DNA from: Diatrype stigma
Lineage: Eukaryota; Ascomycota; Sordariomycetes; Xylariales; Diatrypaceae
DNA length: 64,000 nt
Direction: 5' to 3'
NCBI GenBank assembly: GCA_022225965.2
Contig: JAKJXP020000099.1
Coordinates: 114,848-178,847 of the forward strand
Positions 1 to 8,981 of this stretch are shown here, piece after piece. The notes beneath the pieces were generated by a model. It worked only from the letters and a program-made list of their open reading frames with translations, had not been told where the DNA came from and did no database searches. Made by a program: the position numbers and the translations under genes. Numbering within the stretch: the stretch's first letter is position 1; each line of letters begins with the position of its first letter.

Positions 1-577
1 CCAACTGCTACTTATATAACCGTGCAGTCTTTCACTAGTAGGTGATACTAACCAAATGGACCCCTATAGCCCCTTATCACCATCTTAACCCCCTAAAACT
101 AGTCACCTCTGCGCCTCATGGTTAAGGTGGCATACTAACGAAACCCGGGTGACCTTTCAAGCTCCGGATCAAATAGGCACTGTATTTCTGGTTGCGCCAG
201 TATGGATACGGTGTGCGAATCTCTATAGTTCAGGTTATTCGACCCCCTCATATGTGTGTCCGTCACGCAGACATTTATAAGCGTTTATCTCCCTCTCTCC
301 ATGTTTGCTTAGGGCGACTGAAATGATGTCAAAAGTGCATCCCAGCGGCAGCACCTATCATTTCATTCGTGCTGCTTCTCGGCTGCAAGTGGATCTCGAA
401 GATCCCGGCAAATATAACGAAGGACAATGAAAAGACGGCTTTCTGAGCAAGGTGCTCTGATGTGACCTTGGCACAGTTCATACAATATGATATGTGTATT
501 GAGGCAACCTGATAACCAACCATCACCCCAACAACTACCACTCTATCTATCCATCTGGACAGGCGCTCTTCCGATAC
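1..577. other. 5' flank without a recognisable gene
   Basis: I see no credible coding sequence, RNA gene or repeat here. Short open frames lack domain similarity and codon regularity. This stretch lies downstream of the minus-strand glutathione transferase and probably holds its 3' untranslated region at the right edge. Confidence 0.5.
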
Positions 578-1467
578 TTAATCACTCGCCGTGGTGGTCT
601 CCCCAGCGGCGATCTTAGCCTCGTACTCTGTGAAAGTCTCGATGCCTTTCGGAACGCCGTTCCACTGCAGGCCTTGCTCGTCCATAAGGCGGGCTCGGAT
701 CTCCATAGAGCGCTTCCACGAGGGCAGCTCGACCATGCGTTCGTGCCAAGCGCGGACATGAGGCGCGCCCTCCCACACCTCATCCCACGACTGATTCAGT
801 ACCTCGCTTAGACGGAAGTTCCATGGCACGAAAGCCATGTCGGCAAAGGTCATCTTGCTGCCGACTAGCCACTGGGCATTCTCAGGCTTAGCAGCTAGGA
901 CGCTCTCCAGAACTCCCAGCACACGCTTGATCTCGTTGGCGTAGCGCTCAATGGCCGATGGGATCTTTTCTGGGTGTAGATGCGTAAACCAGCCGCACTG
1001 GCCGTAGTACGGGCCCTGCCCGCTCATCTGGAAGTGAAGCCACTGGTTGCACAGGTTCTTCTCCTTCACTGCATCGTACGTGAGACGCTTGTCCGTATCG
1101 TACTGGTCAACCAGGTACTGATAGATGGCACCAGACTCCCACAGGGTCAGGTCCGTGTTGGGATCCTCGATCGCAGGCACGCGGCCATTGGGATTGATGT
1201 TGATAAAGGGCGGCTTCTTGATATCGTCGAAGCGAATCGATTTGATCTCGTAGTTCAGCACAAGCTCCTCGAATATGAAGATGGCCTGCACATGACATCA
1301 GCACAGTTTTGCGGTCGACAAGGCTCGCACCGCAGCTCTGATGCCTTACCTTCCACGGGTTTGGTCCAGGGGCTGATAGATATTAGCTGTAGTCTTGACA
1401 ATATGAGCAGGATGGGCCACCTACGAGTGATCCATACACGGATCGGCTTGGGTGGGATGGCTGCCAT
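578..1467 (-). CDS. Glutathione S-transferase, Ure2/GstB-like
   Basis: Cytosolic glutathione transferase that would conjugate glutathione to electrophiles or act in redox stress. Three exons fit: 1425-1467, 1350-1372 and 578-1285. The small middle exon restores the thioredoxin-fold signature PGPNPWK directly before AIFIFEELVLNYE, which fixes both introns (1373-1424 and 1286-1349). The product is 257 aa. The N-terminal thioredoxin-like domain covers about residues 7-90 and carries the glutathione-binding NPNGRVPAIED and WESGAI motifs; the helical C-terminal domain follows, with the N-capping-box-like MTFADMAFVPW. Length and motif order match the Ure2-like GST family. The ATG at 1467 gives MAAIPPKPIRVW, a normal start for the family. 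The exact substrate cannot be read from the sequence. Confidence 0.9.
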
Positions 1468-2632
1468 CTTGCTGGGTGCTTCTTTTCGGTAAGCTGTAAC
1501 CAATATTCGACCTCCTTGGTGAAGACTAATGATGGATACATTGAAGACCAAGGGGATGAAGCCCAGAGCTGTTATCGGCCGGCCTTTTAACTTGGAGAGA
1601 AAGCCTGGCTTGACGTTAGTAGTTAAGCTGCTGACCCATTTCAAAACCCGGCCCCTTTGCTTGATTCTAGACCGCCAGGAGTTCCAGATCTAACATGTGT
1701 TGCAGGTCAGAAGTGGGGGTGTACAGGGGTATTCCACTTCCTTCCCTTCCTTCGTGCGTTGGCGGGTTCATTGACCTCGCTAACCAGGCCTTCATCGGAG
1801 AGCTCTGGTAGAGCGGGAAAATAAGGGGTTTATTTGTTGGTATAATTCCAAGCCCGAACCCCCAATGGATTCGGTGCTTTCTGGGCCAACTTCCGCTATA
1901 CAGCCCCTTCGCTCTGCCCTCTCTCCTAAATGTCTTCTTTAGTATTGCACCTGCTCGTCCATAGTGGTGTCAGCAACTGACGTTAGCTTAAGTTATACGC
2001 GGCTGGCACTATCTATTGCTACGCTGCAAACTAGTTCTCGGAACTAGTAAAGCTCGCCGGTCATTCCACTACTTCCTGCAGCGAGGGATGGACTGCGTTC
2101 TAGCAAATCCTACACTTAGTGATAACTGCAGGTTCTGTTGGTTGGAGGTCCCCGTATAACACTTAGCCATAGGAATTACTGCAGATTTAGCAAATCTCTT
2201 ATATTAAGCATCTACTAGAAGGTACAGCCAGATGGCTAAGCAGATTCATAGCACTGGCCGCAAGTAAATACATGATCTGATGATCCTAAACTCCATGTTG
2301 CTAAACGATGCGCGCCTTTACGGTATGCCGCTGGCACATATGCGCAAGAACCTCTTGTGCCTAGCCGATGGGTTATCCGACGTCGTAAAGTGGTGGGTAT
2401 CTAGTGATATGGATATTAGTTCGATCATGCCTCACATCAGCGGCTGAACCGAGTAACCCAATCAGATGTACCACCAGAAGCTATTGTGGGAGACGAATAG
2501 GCGACGGGTGGGAAAAGACGAAGCTGAAGACTATGCCGAGGTTAGTACATATTTGGATTCGTTTGAGGAGGCAGCGAGGAACCTTACAGTTGACTGAGCT
2601 TGGCCTGTATCAAGCCACTTGGTTTTCCATGA
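1468..2632. other. Intergenic region with an old LTR-like fragment
   Basis: Upstream region of the GST gene and downstream region of the alpha-kinase. No gene is recognisable. About 2067-2161 resembles the end of the outer LTR at 63.5-63.6 kb (separate entry). A stretch near 1720 (TGTACAGGGGTATTCCAC) resembles the inverted terminus of the same LTR, so 1720-2161 may be one old insertion with imperfect inverted ends. Confidence 0.35.
2067..2161 (+). repeat. LTR-end fragment related to the outer retrotransposon
   Basis: This stretch shares the order of motifs seen at the end of the right outer LTR (about 63515-63607): TTCCTGCAGC, then GAGGGAT, then TTAGTGATAACTGCAG, then GTCCCCGTATAACA. Differences include several transitions. 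It is far less AT-rich than the 45-63 kb copy. No matching target duplication was found, so it may be a solo LTR, a truncated copy or a relative of the family. Confidence 0.4.
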
Positions 2633-3511
2633 TCATCCGGGGTAGAAGGTTCCGGCAGGCCGTGAATCACGTGTAGCTACCGAGTGTCTCATCATGGCCG
2701 TGCCGGCGACTGGGCGAAAGTATCGTAGTGGGTTGATGGGCTGCGTCCAGTTCGAGCGGCAGTATCTGTTGCAGGAGTGCTGGCTGAAGAATGAGCTGAT
2801 GCCCGCGGGGCCCAGATCAGTGACGCCGTAGTCGCTATTCCGAGACAAAATTACGGGGTCGGAGAGGACAATCTCGCGCTGGTAGATGCCGCCTTGGAGG
2901 TCGCACAGAACGAACTGGCCGCCTGAGACGTGGTAGCTGAAGTGGCTGAGGGCTTGCATGACCTCTCCCCACGCCTCCGAGTCGTCAGTCCATCCGGTGT
3001 TGCTGTTGAACTTCTGGTAGTTTTGGATGAAGGGTTCGCTTAGGGCATGTTGCCCTGCCCACTCAGTCCCTTCCTGAAACACCCACACAGATGGTACATT
3101 GATTTTAACCTTTTTATTGACTATGCCGAGCTCGTTGAATCGATTGACAATCTCCAAAGCCTTGTCAACGGCTTTGATGTCAAGAGTAAAGTAGTCTGAT
3201 TCGAAGACGGCGCCGGTCTTGAACCATTTGGTAACGCAAGCCTCGCCTCTGCGAGGGCCTGAAACGTAGGTTCCTTTAGCCACCCATCGGAAGCTGCCTT
3301 GGGAGAAGGGGTTGTCGAGCGCAGCTTTTGTGAAAGAAGCTGAGTCAGAATTGTTGTATCTGCCGCTATCAAGCCCCCCAGCGGTTGGAGTATCGGCTGG
3401 GTGTCCGTGGACGCAGCCCGCACATCGCGACACGCCGGGTCCACTGGAGAACTGACTGGCCGTGTAGGACGACCGAGGCAGACTGCGGCCGCAGGAAGCA
3501 CACTCGCGCAT
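2633..3511 (-). CDS. Alpha-kinase (MHCK/EF2K family) with N-terminal Cys motif
   Basis: Atypical serine/threonine protein kinase of the alpha-kinase family, 292 aa. The first in-frame ATG is at 3511 (MRECASCGRS). Residues 4-36 carry two CxxC pairs (CASCG and CAGC) spaced like a zinc ribbon or Stc1-type domain. The kinase domain spans about residues 65-265: an ATP-site lysine region (VTKWFKTG), the catalytic-loop-like FVLCDLQGG, the metal-binding VLSDPVIL, and the hallmark zinc-binding end DLGPAGISSFF...HSCNRYC. All diagnostic motifs are intact, so it is probably active. Fungal alpha-kinases of this size are common in accessory genome regions; the substrate is unknown. The Stc1 assignment rests on Cys spacing only. 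Confidence 0.88.
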   Translation of the reverse strand: MRECASCGRSLPRSSYTASQFSSGPGVSRCAGCVHGHPADTPTAGGLDSGRYNNSDSASFTKAALDNPFSQGSFRWVAKGTYVSGPRRGEACVTKWFKTGAVFESDYFTLDIKAVDKALEIVNRFNELGIVNKKVKINVPSVWVFQEGTEWAGQHALSEPFIQNYQKFNSNTGWTDDSEAWGEVMQALSHFSYHVSGGQFVLCDLQGGIYQREIVLSDPVILSRNSDYGVTDLGPAGISSFFSQHSCNRYCRSNWTQPINPLRYFRPVAGTAMMRHSVATRDSRPAGTFYPG

Positions 3512-4904
3512 GTTCTCAAGTATCGGTTGCAAGAGGTAGGTTGAGGTCGTGATAGAGTTCTACCGATAGTTCGGGATTCAGTAGTGTTTGTGCCTGTGTC
3601 TCGAGGATTTCTGCAAACTCCAACCATTTAAATACACCCCAGGAATTTTGGTGGGATGGATTCCTGAGGGATCCAAGTATTCACATTGTATGTGCGGATT
3701 CTGCCTATTGTTCCATAGGGTTCCATTACCTAGTGTCCGTAAAACCTTGTGCGCTGTACTCAGGGACAATAGGGACTAGGTACAGCACATGCTACTCGTT
3801 TGTTGGTGTGTGGAAGCCCGGCGTACTTGCTTGATTTCGTTTGAAAAAACGACTGGGGCTCAGATTTTTTCAAACAAAGCCAGAAGCCAATCTGCTTGTT
3901 TGAAGGCCGAATGTAAATGATAGGTACTGATTGGCTGTTATTTTATTGGACCTGCCTTTGCTCCCAAGGCGTTCCCGTGAAACGCGCCCGTTCCCTCCCG
4001 CCTAACGACCCGAAAATGAGGCTTACCCGGACCACAGTAGAGAAAGGTATTGCACTCAAGCGGACGCATGTTCTTGGATAGGGTATGGTCCCTGATGCCC
4101 ACACTCCCACCGTGGCCATGCAGTTGCCCGAGAGCACCATGGGAACGACCCGCTCTTGCGAATGCGGTATTAGACGGCGTTTGATGTTCCCCGTAGGATC
4201 CCGAAGCTCCAGCTGATATCGCCTTGAAGTCGTCCACGGGCGGAATCTGCACCCAGTTGACCTCGACATAGCGGCCCTCGAGCTGCTCACCTCTTCGAGT
4301 AGAGAATATGTTTCCCTAGCTCATGCTATGAAAGCAGTGTTGAGTTGCCATATATTCTTATATAATTGCTATCGGCAATAGCGACTGTTTCACTTCCAGA
4401 ACCCACGACATGCTATTGCACCGGAATTCATGTATATTCCCTTTAAAAATTCCATTGACTGCCAAAATCCCCTCGACCTGGTCGGGGGTAAAAGTCACGT
4501 GATGGCGCCCCTTTTCTTGTTTGTCACATTTGATTCAGGGGTTGTAAGTCATCGCGTGACCCTAGCAAGGGGGTGCTTAAGTATTCCTCGCGATTGATGC
4601 AGTTACATAGTTGCTGTGAAACCTCTTATGTAAGCAGTAAATAGTTCCATTCCTTGGCACTTCCCTTTAGGGACTGGCTATATTGCCACAAGTGGTTTTC
4701 AAAAGCATCCCCCTATTCACCAATGATATCATTTTAATATTGTTGTCATTATGTCAACCAAACAGTGTCATATAAGTTCGTGCCAAATCGTAAATCTTGC
4801 TATCCAACTTCCTATCTACCGAGTTCACGAACTTGTGTGTAGAATCACCCCCTTCCCCAAAATACAATTCTGTACCTTCCTAACCGACCATTGTAAATCA
4901 TGTG
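3512..4904. other. Intergenic region, no supported gene
   Basis: About 1.4 kb between the alpha-kinase start and the nicotianamine synthase stop. Minus-strand frames around 3938-4290 stay open for about 105-115 codons but match no family I recognise and have no supporting neighbour. Near 4490-4560 two GTCACGTGAT / ATCGCGTGAC-like stretches face each other as an imperfect inverted pair. Nothing else stands out. Confidence 0.4.
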
Positions 4905-6095
4905 TTATACCCGTGACTTGGAAGTGGACGAGCAGGAACTCGGGTCGCCTTCATGCGATTTGACCCTAGCTACGATGACCGAGTTTACCACGTGGTCGTA
5001 CGGATGCACCACGGAGCAGATCTTGACATTCCGTAACATATTATCCGTGGTGATATCGATCTCCTGTTACAGAGAAAATCAGTAAGCCTTCGCAAGTGTT
5101 TTTTAATGCCCAGAAACTTACCGGGTACAGGCACGACCGGAGACCCCAGCTTGTGCGCATGACGATCAAAGCCCCCTCCCTCATGTTTGCAGCAACGCTG
5201 GTAAGGAGGTTTTCCTTTTCACTCTGGGTAGTGCCCACCAGAGCGGCTAGATAGACGACGTCGAACCGGCGGAGGTCGCAGGACTGGCTTCCTGCAGAGT
5301 CCAGCGAGAATGACATGCCATGACCCAATGGGCCTAGCTTGTCTATAAGAGCAGAAGCAGTCTCAATAGCGGCGGGGTTATGGTCGATATTGAGGACCTC
5401 GGGGTCTTCCAAGCGATCAACAAGATATGGCGGCTTTACGTGATGACCTCCTGGGAGAGCTCCACTCTTGAGGGAGCTGAGAAAGCATAGCGATGTCAAC
5501 GGGAGTGGGCCCGACCCGATGAATGCAACCCTAGTCGGCATCACCGGGTCCGCGGCGAGCAAGGCGCTGATCTCCAACCGAGTCAGATCCTCGTAGTTCT
5601 CGTAGTACGGAAATTGATTTAGGCAGGCGAGAGCCTTGTCGTTGTTCGGCTCGGCAATGATTTTCTCCGCCCAGTGCTGCTCCAGAAGGTATTCGGACTC
5701 GGAGCACATTTCCCGGAGCGATTCGAGAATCCCCTGCACCTGGGTGTCTTGGAAGACCTATCGAAAATGATTAGCTTACATTTAGTTCCCAAACAATCCC
5801 AGGTCTTGAGAGATCGTACCATGTTAACTATCTCCCCACCATGGATTTCGCTACATAGTGAAACCAGCCCAGAAAGGATCCTATTGACATCATCTCCTGG
5901 GCGAAGGTCCGGTAGATCTTTTAGCAATCTGTGTGTCCGGAGGAGTTCTTGGACTATTCTCTTGGCCTTCACCTGTGCAGTAAGGTCTAGACCCTTGCCA
6001 GCCGCTTCTGATCCGGCAGCATCAAGGTTCTTGCTTGTACGAGACCACGGCCTAAGCCATGGCACGCAAATCAGGGAATTGAGAAGACGAGACAT
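4905..6095 (-). CDS. Nicotianamine synthase-like protein
   Basis: SAM-dependent synthase of the nicotianamine synthase family, which condenses aminocarboxypropyl groups of S-adenosylmethionine into metal-chelating nicotianamine or a relative. Three exons: 5820-6095, 5122-5757 and 4905-5063; total 356 aa. Introns at 5758-5819 and 5064-5121 both have GT-AG ends and keep the frame. The diagnostic Rossmann motif VAFIGSGPLPLTS is followed by the acidic strand VLNIDHNPAAIETA and by FDVVYLAALVG, as in plant and fungal NAS. The C-terminal exon adds SVVHPYDHVVNSVVIAR. The start is the ATG at 6095 (MSRLLNSL). It is followed upstream by a decayed transporter. Expected role: iron, zinc or nickel handling in the cytosol. 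The product could also be a nicotianamine-like opine metallophore. Confidence 0.9.
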
Positions 6096-6879
6096 TGGGA
6101 AGGACAATTAGTAACTGAAGTCGTAAGACGAACAGGGTCTAAGCAACTATAGGTGACCAAGGTTAGCAAAGGCTAGAGAGAGATCCCGTTGCCAGTGACC
6201 AATTATATCGAGATCATTACAACTCTTAAACCCTTGCATAGAGGATCGACCTTAAGTACGTAAATTTTTTTCTCGTTCTGCATGATCCCCGCTTGTGTGA
6301 GTCTAGTTCTCTGATGATTCAAATGGCTATTCACTCAAAATGGCTAGCTGTTGATGTTCACATGTGGATGCTGCCATCAGGGTTCTCAACCCGGGAGGCT
6401 GCATAGGAGTTGTCTCTGGTTTGAGACATTCACTCACAAACCACAATATCTATAGACGACAAGATGAATATGACTAAAGTACATCTCATCTAAATGATAC
6501 CAAGGAAGAAGCGTGACTCTTTGGTGTTATGACCAGACCAATGGATGCACACACATTACAGTACAATCAACAACCACTAGTTACAAGATATCAATCTTGG
6601 GGCTTGGTTTTCCTAATATGCCTTGGACAGCCTTGGGGACGCCTATCCTAACGTCACTCATGATATGATATGATATGATATAGTTTCCGCAACATAGTTT
6701 ATACGACCATAGTTGCTATATTTAGGCTACTTATATCATAAGACACGGGGCTTGTCTTTTGAGCGCTACATACACCAGAACTATGCCCGAGTCTCAACAG
6801 ATCACGCCCCATGTTGTTTTTTAACGACTAAGAAAGTTATAACCCGTCGACCCGGCCGCTTTAGGGATTACCATGCGAT
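6096..6879. other. Upstream region of the NAS gene with a short tandem repeat
   Basis: Non-coding spacer between the nicotianamine synthase and the MFS relic. A (TGATA)4 pentamer repeat sits at 6661-6680. No gene or RNA is recognisable. Confidence 0.5.
6661..6680. repeat. (TGATA)4 pentanucleotide repeat
   Basis: Four perfect tandem TGATA copies about 570 bp upstream of the NAS start codon. They contain GATA cores but not the HGATAR consensus, so a regulatory role is only a possibility. Confidence 0.85.
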
Positions 6880-7960
6880 GGCAACATCGTGGAGCGGGTG
6901 GATCGGCTGGAGAACGTGGATTCATAATATTTCGACCTAGCACTCAGCCTCGCCTCGAACACCCAAACTATAAGTGACATTGGAAATTCAATGTCGATAT
7001 CGACAAAGTTCTGGCAGTTTGTGCCCAATCCAAAACAGAAGGGCACGGCCGAAATGAGGGCAGAGCTGAAGAGCATCGAGAATGCATACAATTCAGGTAG
7101 GCTGGTACGGCTGCGGCCACACAGATCTCGAGATGAATTTGGCGTGTAACATAGGGGCGATGATGGAGTCCAACTCAAATGAGATAAAGTTGAGCCTACT
7201 AATGTCAATGCTTCCATCGTGCCCACCAGTCAACACCAAAGGGAACGTGACTATGACCAAGACAACAGTCTTCTTGATGAGCATCCACAATGGTAGCACA
7301 CCGTCATTCCGGATAGTATCCAGGAAACTCATGTCGGTTTCGCAGGTTGTGCGCATGTTAATGTTACCAGTCTTTTTGACGAGACGGCCCCGTATCCTGT
7401 GTAGCAGAACTGGTGCGTGTCTCGTGCAGCCAGAACAAGCTTGGAATTTGGACAGCGGCGGTAACAATGGTAATTGACCAGGAAATCCAACGCCACGTCA
7501 TTATATCAGCAATATAACCCGCTGCCATGAGTCTTAAGGTTGGGGCGAGGGTGGATTCCATATTGTAGAGGAGCCAGAGCTTTGTGCGTTCACTTGTGCC
7601 TCATAATTCACTAGATGTCACCCGTGGCGGTTAGTAAGAGACTGCAAGAAGTGTGACGGGCTTGGGTCTTGTGGGTTACTTCAATAATCCCACCCCGAGG
7701 AATAATAAATTGGTAAATACGCTGCCACTGAGTCTAGCAAGAGCGAGGAACGCAAACAACCCAGCCGTATTTCTTGCAGACTCAGATGCCAGGTTCCAGG
7801 CTAGATAGAATACATGACCAAACCGGAGGAGCCGAGAACAGGATATTGAATGGCTGAAAAGTTCTAATACAGGGCTAATGAGAAGCCCAAAGGCAAAGCT
7901 GAAGAGGTAGGTGCACAAGGATATTGATGTCGCTGTCCATACCAAAATCTTTCCCTTGAA
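6880..7960 (-). pseudogene. Decayed MFS multidrug-type transporter
   Basis: Remains of a fungal DHA1-like major facilitator transporter read on the minus strand. The fragments lie in the correct N-to-C order but in different frames, broken by stops. About 7676-7945 gives the first helices (ATSISLCTYLFSFAFG and FYLAWNLA). About 7364-7561 gives GYIADIMTWRW and ITIVTAAVQIPSLFWLHET, the usual helix 4-6 signature. About 7093-7330 gives the central loop and helix 7 (TFPLVLTGG, ISRLNFISF). About 6880-7226 gives later helices. No single frame restores a transporter and no intron set I tried does. It sits upstream of the NAS gene in the same orientation, where an exporter would make sense, but it is not functional as read. 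Confidence 0.75.
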
Positions 7961-8981
7961 AACGCAGCGTCGGTGCCATCATAGGGACCCAAGGTTGACA
8001 CAAATATGATCAATGCCACCATGACTGCTACGGTTCATTTTGATGATGTCCAATTCTTGAGATACTGGGGATCCCCAGGCCCATCCCAGGTCACTAGATC
8101 AGGACCTTGCCCCCCTTATCGTGAGAGGTACCCCACTTTTGCCTCCTTTTTTTTCAGTACCTATGTTGCCAACCCCAAATGCACGTATTGCTGCACTGTG
8201 GTGTCGATTTGCATAGCTGCAGCTTTTGGCTTTCTCCGCCCGAGTCTACAATTTCGAGACCAACAACCATTCGGCGTATTTATATCTCTGGCTACAGCCA
8301 TTCCGGTAGCGCTCCTTTTTCATGTCTAGTACAGACTGCTGAAGGATGAATAATTCTGGGACCGGCACACTATCGGCTACGTATCTTATCGGGCGGCTAA
8401 CAATGGCTTCGTTCCAGCTGCTTGGATTTCCGACAGCCTCCGCGGATCTCGCAGTTCCCAAAGGATACTAAAGAGGACAAACGGACGGCACATGATTGGC
8501 TGCGTACCCCTGCCCATCGAGATGGCGTGCTTAAAAAACTGCTGGGATAGCCCCACTTAAGCCGTCATAAGCTCCGCGAATTTATTTTAGCTATCGCCAT
8601 GCCGCCATCCACCCCGCCATAGCGGCGCTGTAGTTGATGAATCGGACAATAAGAAGAGCATGCCACAGTCCAGGCCGATGTCGTTCCCGGAGAAGCCTTT
8701 TCCTGCTTTCTGGCAGATCGTGGAGTGACTCTGAGATCTGAGATGCGACACGAGCAACCATTTCTGCTGCACATAACTAGTTAGCTGAACTTTGTAACTT
8801 TCTCCTATTTTCCTCTCGGAACCTGGAACGCCTCATTGGACTCAAGAAGCATGTGCTCTCAGAAAGCCGTCTCTTCTCGGTGACGAATAGCACACGACAA
8901 GAAAGAACAAAAATACCATCAATAAAGCCGCACACTTCCGAGGACGAGCCTACGGGCAGGTATCAAGAACAACATCCCACA
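7961..8981. other. Intergenic region upstream of the MET1-like gene
   Basis: No recognisable gene. It holds the promoter of the plus-strand siroheme gene. The open reading frame of that gene extends upstream of 8982, but the extension has no ATG and no homology I can see. Confidence 0.5.

Noticed and set aside
3938..4290. Overlapping minus-strand frames of about 105-115 codons
   Set aside because: Two frames are open over the same stretch, neither has a family signature, and neither extends through plausible introns.
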